This document shows, one piece after another, positions 8,898 to 17,140 of a stretch of DNA of 64,000 bases. Position 1 is the first letter of the stretch, and each line of letters opens with the position of its first letter. The stretch spans positions 1,426,001-1,490,000 of the forward strand of contig NZ_FUIH01000007.1 in assembly GCF_900162695.1 (NCBI RefSeq). The letters run 5' to 3'. The position numbers and the translations under genes were made by a program. This DNA is from Virgibacillus siamensis (lineage in GTDB: Bacteria; Bacillota; Bacilli; Bacillales; Amphibacillaceae). The notes beneath the pieces were generated by a model. It worked only from the letters and a program-made list of their open reading frames with translations, was not told the DNA's origin and did no database searches.

Positions 8898-10445
8898 TTA
8901 AAGTGGAATATTTCCATGTTTTTTTGTCGGACGTTCTTCGGTTTTATGATAAAGCATCTCCAAAGACTGAATCAGTTTTACCCGTGTTTCCCGTGGGTCA
9001 ATCACGTCATCAATCATTCCCAGTCCGGCTGCTACATATGGATTTGCAAATTTTTCACGATAAGTGTCAATCTTCTCCTGACGTGTTGCCTCCGGATTTT
9101 CACTGTCCGTGATTTCTTTGGCAAAAATGATATTCGCTGCACCCTCAGGACCCATAACTGCAATTTCCGCATTCGGCCAGGCAAATACCAGATCTGCCCC
9201 AATCGATTTACTGTTCAGTGCGACATATGCGCCGCCAAATGCTTTTCTTGTAATAACAGTTATTTTTGGTACAGTTGCTTCTGAATACGCATATAAAATT
9301 TTGGCACCATGCCGAATAATTCCACCATGTTCCTGCTTCACACCAGGGAAAAATCCGGTTACATCTTCAAATGTGATTAATGCAATGTTAAAGGAATCAC
9401 AGAAACGGATAAAACGGGCAGCTTTATCACTGGAATCAATGTCCAGGCCACCAGCCATATATTTAGGCTGGTTGCAGACCAGTCCGACTGTCTGACCATT
9501 AATCCGAGCAAAGCCAACAACAATATTTTTGGCAAAATCTTTATGGATTTCATAAAAACTATCCGGATCCACCACTTGTTCAATTACTTTTTTGACATCA
9601 TATGGACGAGTGGCATTAAATGGTACAATATCAGTCAAATCAGGACGCGTTTCATCATTTACGTTAAAATCTTTTAATGCTGGTTTTTCCTGATTATTGG
9701 CTGGTAAATAGCCAATTAATTCTTTCACGTGGTCCAATGCTTGTTCTTCACTTTCTGCTTTAATATGCGCGTTCCCGCTCTTGGAATTATGTACGTGTGC
9801 TCCACCTAATTCCTCGGATGAAATGGTTTCTCCTGTTACTGTTTCAATCACTTTCGGTCCGGTAATAAACATCTGGGAAGTTTTTTCAACCATAATGACA
9901 AAATCCGTTATCGCAGGTGAATAAACAGCTCCCCCGGCACTCGGACCCATGATGACGGAAATTTGCGGAATAACACCTGAATAAATAGAGTTACGGTAAA
10001 ATACCTGTCCATATCCATCAAGGGACGATACACCTTCCTGAATTCTTGCACCGCCGGAATCATTAAGTCCAATAAACGGAACACCGTTTTTGGCGGCAAG
10101 GTCCATTACGGCTGCAATCTTTTTACCATGCATTTCACCAAGTGCTCCACCATATACGGTAAAGTCCTGAGCAAACAGATAAACGGGGCGTCCCTCTATT
10201 TTTCCATATCCGGTAACAACGCCTTCCCCATTTCCGTTTAAGTCACCCATACCAAAGTCTGTTTCCCGATGTTCCATAAACGGATTCAATTCAACGAATG
10301 AACCTTCATCCAGTAAATAATCAATTCGTTCTCTGGCGGTCAGTTTTCCTTTCGCATGCTGTTTATCAATTCGGTTATCCCCACCGCCAAGTTCTACCTT
10401 TCTGCGTTTGTCATAAAGCTCATTAATTTTATCAAAAATATCCAT
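8898..10445 (-). CDS. mmdA: Acyl-CoA carboxylase carboxyltransferase subunit (propionyl-CoA type, YqjD)
   Basis: Carboxyltransferase of a biotin-dependent propionyl-CoA carboxylase or methylmalonyl-CoA decarboxylase/transcarboxylase, 515 residues. It carries two crotonase-like halves; oxyanion-type motifs are DSGGARIQEGV in the N half and ITRKAFGGAYVALNSKSIG in the C half, with RARERIDYLLDEGSF-like family sequence at the N terminus. It starts in a TAATG overlap with the upstream fusion gene, so translation is coupled. No dedicated biotin carboxylase or biotinyl subunit lies in the operon; AccB/AccC at 37-39 kb or another locus would have to supply them. Confidence 0.88.
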   Translation of the reverse strand: MDIFDKINELYDKRRKVELGGGDNRIDKQHAKGKLTARERIDYLLDEGSFVELNPFMEHRETDFGMGDLNGNGEGVVTGYGKIEGRPVYLFAQDFTVYGGALGEMHGKKIAAVMDLAAKNGVPFIGLNDSGGARIQEGVSSLDGYGQVFYRNSIYSGVIPQISVIMGPSAGGAVYSPAITDFVIMVEKTSQMFITGPKVIETVTGETISSEELGGAHVHNSKSGNAHIKAESEEQALDHVKELIGYLPANNQEKPALKDFNVNDETRPDLTDIVPFNATRPYDVKKVIEQVVDPDSFYEIHKDFAKNIVVGFARINGQTVGLVCNQPKYMAGGLDIDSSDKAARFIRFCDSFNIALITFEDVTGFFPGVKQEHGGIIRHGAKILYAYSEATVPKITVITRKAFGGAYVALNSKSIGADLVFAWPNAEIAVMGPEGAANIIFAKEITDSENPEATRQEKIDTYREKFANPYVAAGLGMIDDVIDPRETRVKLIQSLEMLYHKTEERPTKKHGNIPL

Positions 10446-11269
10446 TACGAATCACTTCCCTCTTGTTGCTGACAGAGTTCAAAAAGAACACCATGTGCTG
10501 CCTTCGGATGAATGAATGCAATTTGGCTGTTATGTGCACCCGGTTTTGACTCTTGATTGATTAACGGAATACCACGAGTCTTGAGTGTCTCAATTCTTTT
10601 ATCAACATCATTAACATCCAACGCAATATGGTGAATTCCTTCTCCTTTTTTATCAATAAATTTTTTAATTGACGATTGATCATTGGTTGGTTCCAGCAAT
10701 TCAAACCGTGAATCACCGATTTTTAAAAAGGCAACCTTTACACCTTCCGACTCTACTGACTCCACACCTTCCAGTTCAAGCCCAAGTGTATCGGTATAAA
10801 ACGGCAGTGCCTTTTCGATTGTATCAACAGCAATCCCAATATGTGAAACTTTATTTGGTGCTTCCGCCTGGTCGGAATCCGGATCAATCAGTTGTTTAAT
10901 ATAAACAGCCAGAGCTTCTGTTGAGGAACCGCTAGTAAAAATCTTGCTTACCCCTTTATCCAGCAAAAATGGAATATCCTCAGCGGGAATCACGCCTCCC
11001 CCAACAACCGGTATATCTTCGGCGTCACGTTCTTTGAGAACCTCAATAACTTTTGGAAATAAGGTTTTATGTGCACCTGACAGTGATGAAAGGCCGATAA
11101 CATCAACATCCTCCTGAATAGCGGCTTGGACTATTTGAACTGGAGACTGTCTGAGTCCGGTGTAGATTACTTCCATTCCATGATCCCGCAATGCCTGGGC
11201 GATAACCAACGCTCCTCTGTCGTGACCATCCAGCCCGGGTTTTGCGATTAAAACACGTATTTTCTTCAT
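10445..11269 (-). CDS. Fusion: methylmalonyl-CoA mutase B12-binding subunit + methylmalonyl-CoA epimerase
   Basis: One uninterrupted 274-residue frame joins two enzymes. Residues 1-130 are the cobalamin-binding domain of methylmalonyl-CoA mutase: His16 in DGHDRG is the lower axial B12 ligand, followed by GLSSLSG and VVGGGVIP. Residues 141-268 form a VOC-fold methylmalonyl-CoA epimerase: SHIGIAVD supplies a metal His (143), with GIHHIALDV and FELCQ completing the metal site. A short acidic linker joins them. Upstream mutA lacks a B12 domain, so this protein should complete the mutase while also racemising its substrate. It lies 14 bp after mutA and overlaps mmdA by one base. Confidence 0.9.
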   Translation of the reverse strand: MKKIRVLIAKPGLDGHDRGALVIAQALRDHGMEVIYTGLRQSPVQIVQAAIQEDVDVIGLSSLSGAHKTLFPKVIEVLKERDAEDIPVVGGGVIPAEDIPFLLDKGVSKIFTSGSSTEALAVYIKQLIDPDSDQAEAPNKVSHIGIAVDTIEKALPFYTDTLGLELEGVESVESEGVKVAFLKIGDSRFELLEPTNDQSSIKKFIDKKGEGIHHIALDVNDVDKRIETLKTRGIPLINQESKPGAHNSQIAFIHPKAAHGVLFELCQQQEGSDS

Positions 11270-11283
11270 CTCAATTCCCCCTG

Positions 11284-12936
11284 TTAAGCTCCCGTATATT
11301 CACCAAACTCTTGTCGTAACACATTACAAATTTCCCCTACTGTGGCATAAGCTTTAACAGCATCTAAAATAAATGGGATTAAATTTGCATTCGGATCCTT
11401 GGAATTTTCGCGGATTGCAGACAAAGTCCGGTCAACATCTTGCTGATTTCGCAGCTGCCTGGTATTTTCAAGCGAATCTATTTGAGCTTGCTCCAGTGCC
11501 TCATCTACTTTAAGAAGGTCCGGATTTACTTCTTCGTCAAGTTGATATTTGTTCAAACCGACAATGATTTCTTCCTCTTTTTCAATCTTTTTCTGTGTTT
11601 CATAGGCATTATGATGAATTTCACGCTGCATAAACCCTTCTTCTACTGCCTGCACAGCCCCGCCTATATCAGAAATTTGGTCAAGGTATTTTTTAACTTC
11701 ATTTTCCATTCGGTCTGTCAGTTCTTCCACATAATAAGAACCACCTAATGGATCAACCGTATCTGCTGCACCACTTTCATTCGCAATGATTTGCTGTGTA
11801 CGAAGTGCAATCCGTGCCGAATCCTCTGTTGGCAGTGATAATGCCTCATCCCGGGAATTAGTGTGAAGACTTTGGGTCCCGCCCAAAACCGCGGCAAGTG
11901 CCTGAAGCGTGACACGTACAATGTTATTGTCAGGCTGTTGTGCTGTAAGTGTCGAACCGCCTGTCTGAGTATGGAAACGCATTTTCCAGCTTTTCGGATT
12001 TTTGGCTTGATACTTTTCTTTCATGATTTTTGCCCATATTCGTCTTGCAGCGCGAAATTTAGCCACTTCTTCAAAGAAATTATTATGCGCATTGAAGAAG
12101 AATGCAAGCCTTGGGGCAAATGCATCAACATCAAGCCCCGCCTGAAGCGCGGCATCAACATATGCCATCCCGTTAGCGATGGTGAATGCAGCCTCCTGAA
12201 CTGCTGTAGAACCAGCCTCGCGTATATGATAGCCAGATATGCTGATTGTATTAAATTTCGGTACATGCTGCTGACAGTATTCAAAAATATTCGTAATTAA
12301 CCGCATCGAAGGTTTTGGCGGAAAAATATATGTTCCGCGTGCAATATACTCTTTCAAAATATCATTCTGAATAGTGCCAGTCAGTTTTTCATATGGAACA
12401 CCTTGTTTTTCTCCAACAGCTATGTACATGCACAGTAAAACGGAAGCAGGTGCATTAATCGTCATCGATGTGCTCACCTGATCAAGCGGTATTTGATCAA
12501 GAAGCTGCTCCATATCATGGAGTGAATCAATTGCCACACCAACTTTACCAACTTCTCCTTCCGCCATCACATCATCTGAGTCGTAGCCGATTTGTGTCGG
12601 CAAATCGAATGCAACCGACAGTCCTGTCTGGCCCTGCTCAAGCAAATAACGAAAGCGTTTGTTTGTTTCCGCTGCCGAACCGAAGCCGGCGTATTGCCGC
12701 ATTGTCCAAAAACGACTCCGGTACATTGTCGGCTGAATCCCCCGTGTATACGGATACAAACCAGGGAACCCCAGTTTTTTTTCATATTCCGTATCATTTT
12801 CCGGAAAGTGGAGTCGGTCCACTTCAATGCCGGAAGACGTTGTAAATGGATTTTTCCGCTCTGGAAAGCGTTCCACCGTTTTGGCAGCAGATTGCTCCCA
12901 TTGGTCTTGATTACTGGAAAACTTATCATCACTCAT
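11284..12936 (-). CDS. mutA: Methylmalonyl-CoA mutase, catalytic (TIM-barrel) subunit without B12 domain
   Basis: Converts methylmalonyl-CoA to succinyl-CoA by radical rearrangement with adenosylcobalamin. It has 550 residues: only the substrate-binding barrel, as in split archaeal-type mutases. YRSRFWTMRQYAGF, GLSVAFDLPTQIGYDSD, GTIQNDILKEYIARGTYIFP and SISGYHIREAG are visible. The arginine in YIARGTYI and the tyrosine in TMYRSR are the carboxylate-binding pair of methylmalonyl mutases, arguing against isobutyryl-CoA mutase. The start (MSDDKF) has the SD TGGAGG 8 nt away. First gene of the operon. Propionyl-CoA from Ile/Val breakdown (bkd operon at 15-22 kb) is the likely source. Confidence 0.92.
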   Translation of the reverse strand: MSDDKFSSNQDQWEQSAAKTVERFPERKNPFTTSSGIEVDRLHFPENDTEYEKKLGFPGLYPYTRGIQPTMYRSRFWTMRQYAGFGSAAETNKRFRYLLEQGQTGLSVAFDLPTQIGYDSDDVMAEGEVGKVGVAIDSLHDMEQLLDQIPLDQVSTSMTINAPASVLLCMYIAVGEKQGVPYEKLTGTIQNDILKEYIARGTYIFPPKPSMRLITNIFEYCQQHVPKFNTISISGYHIREAGSTAVQEAAFTIANGMAYVDAALQAGLDVDAFAPRLAFFFNAHNNFFEEVAKFRAARRIWAKIMKEKYQAKNPKSWKMRFHTQTGGSTLTAQQPDNNIVRVTLQALAAVLGGTQSLHTNSRDEALSLPTEDSARIALRTQQIIANESGAADTVDPLGGSYYVEELTDRMENEVKKYLDQISDIGGAVQAVEEGFMQREIHHNAYETQKKIEKEEEIIVGLNKYQLDEEVNPDLLKVDEALEQAQIDSLENTRQLRNQQDVDRTLSAIRENSKDPNANLIPFILDAVKAYATVGEICNVLRQEFGEYTGA

Positions 12937-12956
12937 TGATGTAACCTCCAATTATT

Positions 12957-12968
12957 ATGTTATAACAT
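12957..12968. promoter_or_regulatory. 12-bp perfect palindrome upstream of mutA
   Basis: ATGTTATAACAT is a perfect palindrome 21-32 bp upstream of the mutA start and overlaps a TATAAC -10-like sequence on the minus strand. It could be an operator for the methylmalonyl-CoA operon. No known regulator was matched. Confidence 0.3.
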
Positions 12969-12987
12969 GTTAAAAAATAGATAGCAC

Positions 12988-13016
12988 TTGTCCAATCCCT
13001 GCTTACACGATAAAAT
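12988..13016 (+). promoter_or_regulatory. Promoter of the Prli42-like gene
   Basis: TTGTCC (12988-12993) and TAAAAT (13011-13016) are separated by 17 bp and lie 36 bp upstream of the TTG start. Confidence 0.55.
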
Positions 13017-13051
13017 ACAAGTATGAACCGGGATTGAAGGAGGATTAAAAA

Positions 13052-13189
13052 TTGACAAAACAACAGACAAAAGCTCAACCACCAAGGAAAAAATCAAAAC
13101 GTGAGCGACGAATGAAAATTGTCATCTATCTGATGATATTGGCAATGTTTCTGTCATCACTTACGTACGGACTGGCAATGCTCATATAA
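13052..13189 (+). CDS. Small membrane protein, Prli42-like (stressosome anchor candidate)
   Basis: A 45-residue protein too short for usual gene calling. A basic N terminus (PRRKKSK-type, residues 10-20) precedes a single hydrophobic helix, RMKIVIYLMILAMFLSSL, ending TYGLAMLI. Length, basic-then-helix layout and the helix sequence resemble Prli42, the miniprotein reported to tether the stressosome to the membrane in Listeria and conserved in Bacillaceae. Start: TTG with AGGAGG 7 nt upstream; an internal ATG (13112) would give a 25-residue form without SD. It has its own promoter and terminator, so it is a true transcription unit. The Prli42 identity is pattern-based. Confidence 0.65.
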   Translation: MTKQQTKAQPPRKKSKRERRMKIVIYLMILAMFLSSLTYGLAMLI

Positions 13190-13211
13190 GTTCCCACCGA
13201 ATATGTTCCTT

Positions 13212-13246
13212 AAAGACTGGTCCTTAAACAGTACCGGTCTTTTTTG
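13212..13246 (+). terminator. Terminator of the Prli42-like gene
   Basis: Stem AAAGACTGGT with ACCGGTCTTT (one G-T pair) followed by TTTTT. It overlaps the tail of the convergent yqjA gene. Confidence 0.75.
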
Positions 13247-14210
13247 ATTTCTTTCTTTTTACATCACTTTCTTTAAACTTTTTCTTCAACAATAAATAAT
13301 CTTCAATTTCATGAAGCAGCCGGAATAAATTCGCTCTTGTTTCAAATTCTTTTCGTGTCACTGGCAAAGGTTCGCGATCAAAATCCTTCCTCAGTTCATC
13401 CAGTTGTTCCAAATAAATTACCGCAGTATTTCCGGGATGAACCGCATCCGATAATTCATCAAAGAAATCTGCAATTTTAATCGAGATGGAATCAATTTTC
13501 GGTAAACGGCTTACCAGCGGAAGCATTTTTTGCAGTAATTCAAATTGGCGGCTGCGCATCGTAAAATAATCTGCATACGGATGCTTGCTCCGCAGTAAAT
13601 GATTCTCTCTATCCAATGATACCAAATTCGATGCTTCCTGCAACAACTCTTCACAAATCGTTATTTCAGTGCCATCCCATTCCTGTTTATCGGTACGTAT
13701 GTATAAAGCAATTTCATGCAGGATTTTTTGAAAATTATGTTCCAGTTCTATTTGTTTTTCACGAAGCGGTTTATCCAAACTGGGCATATAAAGGTTAATT
13801 AAAAGAGCTGTACCAACACCAACTACAATAAGAAAAAACTGATTTATTAAAAAAGGAACCGGTATGTCGCCAGCACTGTATAAGTTTAGGATGATAACAG
13901 AACTTGTTGCAATTCCCGGTGTGATTTTCAAAAAAACGGTAGCAGGAATAAAACATGCAAGCATAAGTCCCACAACAACCGGGTGGTAACCGATTGTTTC
14001 AAAAAAAACAAATGAAAACAGACTTGCCAATATACATGCCAAAAAGCGATGCCAGGCACTAAGAACAGACTTTTTCCTGGATGGCTGGATGCATAAAATT
14101 GTTAAAACACCAGCTGACACGAAATTGGACAGGCCCATAAGTTGCGCAATAGAAATAGCAATTGTAGTTCCTATTGCCGTTTTAATTGTCCGAGGACCGA
14201 TTTTCACCAT
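13224..14210 (-). CDS. yqjA: Aromatic acid exporter family membrane protein (DUF939, YqjA)
   Basis: Has 328 residues. The N-terminal 140 residues contain about four to five hydrophobic helices, beginning IGPRTIKTAIGTTIAISIAQ, which is the ArAE_1 signature. The C-terminal half is a soluble helical DUF939_C domain ending in a lysine-rich tail. The family is related to aromatic acid efflux permeases, but no substrate is proven for YqjA. It is monocistronic, convergent with the Prli42-like gene and in the same place as in B. subtilis. In this family the soluble half is thought to be cytoplasmic. Confidence 0.82.
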   Translation of the reverse strand: MVKIGPRTIKTAIGTTIAISIAQLMGLSNFVSAGVLTILCIQPSRKKSVLSAWHRFLACILASLFSFVFFETIGYHPVVVGLMLACFIPATVFLKITPGIATSSVIILNLYSAGDIPVPFLINQFFLIVVGVGTALLINLYMPSLDKPLREKQIELEHNFQKILHEIALYIRTDKQEWDGTEITICEELLQEASNLVSLDRENHLLRSKHPYADYFTMRSRQFELLQKMLPLVSRLPKIDSISIKIADFFDELSDAVHPGNTAVIYLEQLDELRKDFDREPLPVTRKEFETRANLFRLLHEIEDYLLLKKKFKESDVKRKKSKKTGTV

Positions 14211-14272
14211 GGATTCTCCCTTTGTCTTATAATTCCGTGATAGTCGAACAATAATGAATCTATGTCATTTCC

Positions 14273-14311
14273 TAATAAAACGGGGCTGACCCTTATCACT
14301 GAGACAGCCCC
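14273..14311 (-). terminator. Terminator of brxB
   Basis: Stem GGGGCTG with CAGCCCC and a 16-nt loop is followed on the minus strand by GTTTTATT. It lies 26 bp after the brxB stop. Confidence 0.75.
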
Positions 14312-14336
14312 ATCCACACCGGACTCACCGGTATTC

Positions 14337-14768
14337 TTATATTTCCTCACAATGTTCATCAAATACATGCTGAAGCTTGCCAATCACATCAACCGCACTA
14401 TAACCCTCAATATCGGAACGTTCAAGCATCGTTACGATTTTACCGTCTTTCAGAAAAGCAAATGAAGGGGATGAAGGTGGGTATCCTTCAAAATATTCCC
14501 GTGCTTTTTCTGTCGCTTCACGATCCTGTCCGGCAAAAACAGTGACAAGATGATCAGGGCGCTTATCGTAATGTATTGCATTTGCAGCTGCCGGACGTGC
14601 AACACCACCGGCACAACCGCACACCGAGTTAACCATAACAAGTGTGGATCCTTTGCGTTTCATTGCTTCATCCACGGCCCCAGTGGTTGTCAGTTCTTCA
14701 TATCCAGCTTCGGCTATATCCTTACGCGCTGCGTCTACAACGTCATTCATAAACAGGTTAAAATCCAT
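14337..14768 (-). CDS. brxB: Bacilliredoxin BrxB (YqiW)
   Basis: Thioredoxin-fold BrxA/BrxB-family protein, 143 residues, that removes bacillithiol from mixed disulfides on proteins. The redox motif is CGC at residues 50-52 in NSVCGCAGG, followed by ARPAAANA. The start at 14768 (MDFNLFMND) matches the family; an in-frame ATG at 14780 directly abuts the GGGG SD and is less likely. It sits next to the bkd operon, as in B. subtilis. Together with bstA at 5.8 kb it implies a bacillithiol-producing organism. Confidence 0.93.
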   Translation of the reverse strand: MDFNLFMNDVVDAARKDIAEAGYEELTTTGAVDEAMKRKGSTLVMVNSVCGCAGGVARPAAANAIHYDKRPDHLVTVFAGQDREATEKAREYFEGYPPSSPSFAFLKDGKIVTMLERSDIEGYSAVDVIGKLQHVFDEHCEEI

Positions 14769-14862
14769 TTGAATTTCCATCCCCTTATTAATAGTTATTA
14801 TTGTTAAAACCTGTATTCAGCTTATCAACTTTACGGGCAGATTTCAATTCAAATAACTTCTG

Positions 14863-16122
14863 CTAATAGATGTTTGTAGTGTCCTTATTAATATTTTCCA
14901 AAATTTCTTTTACCCGTGCAAGGAACTGTCCGCAAATCAGCCCATCCAAGATTCTGTGGTCAAGTGAAAGTGACAGATTCACCATATCTCTTGCAGCAAA
15001 CATATCATTAATAATGACTGGTCGCTTCACAATAGATTCGATTTGCAAAATAGCAGCCTGTGGATGGTTAATAACACCCATAGAATGAATGGAACCAAAT
15101 GAACCAGTGTTATTAACTGTAAACGTGCCACCCTGCATATCTTCAGATGTCAGTTTTCCGGAACGGGCTTTCATTGCCAGCTCTTGAATATTTTTTGCGA
15201 TACCTTTGATGCTCTTTTCATCTGCAGCTTTAATAACCGGAACAAATAATTCCTGATCTTTTGCTACGGCAATAGACAAGTTAATATCCTTACGTTGAAT
15301 AATTTTGTCTTCTGCCCATGTGCTGTTTAATTGCGGATATTCCTTCAATGCTTGCGCAACTGCTTTAACAAAGAACGCGAAAAACGTCAGATTGAATCCT
15401 TCGTTTTGTTTGAAGTCACCTTTTACCTGATTCCGGTATTTTACTAGATCGGTTACGTCCGCTTCAACTGTCATCCACGCATGCGGAATTTCTGTAGTCG
15501 AGCGCACCATGTTCTGTGCAATCGCCTTTCGAACCCCTGTAACCGGGATTTCAATATCGCCCGACTGTGAGGTTACCTGTTGAGCCGGGGCCTTTGCTGC
15601 TTTTTCAGGTTGTTCCGGAGCGGGCTCGGATTTTGGAACTTCCGCTGTTGGCTTTTCGCCGGATGCAATGATTTTTTCAATATCTTTACGTGTAATTCTG
15701 CCGCCTCTGCCGGATCCATTTACTTGCTCCAGGTCAATATCATTTTCCTGGGCAAGTCTAAGTACGGCAGGCGAATATCTTTTTTTCATAGACTGGTCAG
15801 TTGAGGATCCTTGAGTTTCTGCTTTTTTTTGTACATCTGTTTTTTCCTGTTTATCAGTATCTTCCTCGGAAGGAGTGCCACCTTCAATTTCGATATAGCA
15901 CATTAGTTCCCCAACTTCAATTGTATCTCCTTCTTGTGCCACCAGTTCTTTAATAACTCCTGTAAAGGATGATGGCACTTCAGCATTTACTTTATCGGTC
16001 ATAACCTCAGCAATCGGATCATATTTATTCACCTGATCACCTTCACTTACCAGCCAGGAACTGATTGTACCTTCTGTAACACTCTCCCCAAGCTTCGGCA
16101 TATTTACTTTTTCAGCAGCCAA
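14863..16122 (-). CDS. bkdB: Branched-chain keto-acid dehydrogenase E2 (dihydrolipoyl acyltransferase)
   Basis: Core E2 of the branched-chain 2-oxoacid dehydrogenase complex, moving the acyl group from lipoyl-lysine to CoA. It has 419 residues in three parts: lipoyl domain (1-80; lipoyl-lysine in MTDKVNAEV), an acidic/lysine-rich linker, the peripheral subunit-binding domain (about 117-153; SPAVLRLAQENDIDL), an Ala/Pro/Glu linker and the acyltransferase domain (about 195-419) with the catalytic DHRILDG near the end. Last gene of bcd-buk-lpdV-bkdAA-bkdAB-bkdB, 21 bp after bkdAB. Confidence 0.96.
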   Translation of the reverse strand: MAAEKVNMPKLGESVTEGTISSWLVSEGDQVNKYDPIAEVMTDKVNAEVPSSFTGVIKELVAQEGDTIEVGELMCYIEIEGGTPSEEDTDKQEKTDVQKKAETQGSSTDQSMKKRYSPAVLRLAQENDIDLEQVNGSGRGGRITRKDIEKIIASGEKPTAEVPKSEPAPEQPEKAAKAPAQQVTSQSGDIEIPVTGVRKAIAQNMVRSTTEIPHAWMTVEADVTDLVKYRNQVKGDFKQNEGFNLTFFAFFVKAVAQALKEYPQLNSTWAEDKIIQRKDINLSIAVAKDQELFVPVIKAADEKSIKGIAKNIQELAMKARSGKLTSEDMQGGTFTVNNTGSFGSIHSMGVINHPQAAILQIESIVKRPVIINDMFAARDMVNLSLSLDHRILDGLICGQFLARVKEILENINKDTTNIY

Positions 16123-16143
16123 GATGAGTCCCTCCTTTTCAGA

Positions 16144-17127
16144 TTAAAATTCAGCCAAATCTCTTATTGCTTTTTCTACTTTATCCGGGTTAATCATAAA
16201 GTATTTTTCCATTGTTGGTGCATAAGGCATTGCTGGAATATCCGGGCCGGCAAGACGTTGCACAGGGGCATCCAGATCAAACAAGCAATTTTCTGCAATG
16301 ATGGCTGAAACCTCACCAATAATGCTTCCTTCTTTATTATCTTCTGTTATCAATAATACTTTGCCAGTCTTTTTGGCAGCTTCAATTATTGCCTGTTTAT
16401 CTAACGGATAAACGGTTCTCAGGTCAAGGATATGTGTATCGATTCCTTCCTCTTCTAATCTTTCTGCCGCCTGAAGTGCGAAATGAACGGCGAGCCCGTA
16501 TGTGATGACGGTAACATCAGACCCTGCCCGCTTAACATCAGCCTTGCCGATTGGAAGAACATAATCATCTTCCGGAACTTCGCCTTTTAATAGCCGGTAT
16601 CCCCGTTTATGTTCAAAAAACAACACCGGATCATTATCACGTATGGATGCTTTTAATAAGCCTTTTGCATCATATGGTGTTGATGGCATAACAATCTTTA
16701 GACCAGGCTGATTGGCAAAAACTGCTTCAACCGACTGGGAATGATAAAGAGCTCCATGAATTCCACCGCCATATGGCGCGCGGATCGTCATAGGCACACT
16801 CCAATCATTATTGGAACGGTACCTGACTTTGGCCGCCTCAGAAATAATCTGATTAACAGCCGGCATGATAAAATCGGCAAACTGCATCTCAGCAACTGGA
16901 CGCATTCCATACATTGCCGCACCTATTCCAACGCCGGCAATTGCCGATTCAGCTAATGGTGTATCAATTACACGCTGTTCGCCAAATGTATCGTATAAGC
17001 CTTTTGTGGCACCAAACACACCACCTTTTTTCCCAACATCTTCCCCTAATACAAATACTTTATCATCACGCTGCATTTCTTCATGCATTGCTGCAGTTAC
17101 AGCTTGAATATATGACATTACTGGCAT
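16144..17127 (-). CDS. bkdAB: Branched-chain keto-acid dehydrogenase E1 beta
   Basis: Beta subunit of the thiamine-diphosphate E1 heterotetramer, 327 residues. Near-identical blocks to B. subtilis BkdAB are DTPLAESAIAGVGIGAAMYG, QFADFIMPAVNQI and HGALYHSQSVEA, and the C terminus ends RDLAEF. The glutamate in the VLGEDVGKKGGVFG region belongs to the cofactor-contacting N domain. It starts with an ATG and lies 13 bp after bkdAA; products are isovaleryl-, isobutyryl- and 2-methylbutyryl-CoA, which also prime branched membrane fatty acids. Confidence 0.97.
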   Translation of the reverse strand: MPVMSYIQAVTAAMHEEMQRDDKVFVLGEDVGKKGGVFGATKGLYDTFGEQRVIDTPLAESAIAGVGIGAAMYGMRPVAEMQFADFIMPAVNQIISEAAKVRYRSNNDWSVPMTIRAPYGGGIHGALYHSQSVEAVFANQPGLKIVMPSTPYDAKGLLKASIRDNDPVLFFEHKRGYRLLKGEVPEDDYVLPIGKADVKRAGSDVTVITYGLAVHFALQAAERLEEEGIDTHILDLRTVYPLDKQAIIEAAKKTGKVLLITEDNKEGSIIGEVSAIIAENCLFDLDAPVQRLAGPDIPAMPYAPTMEKYFMINPDKVEKAIRDLAEF

Positions 17128-17140
17128 TTAATTCCCCTCC

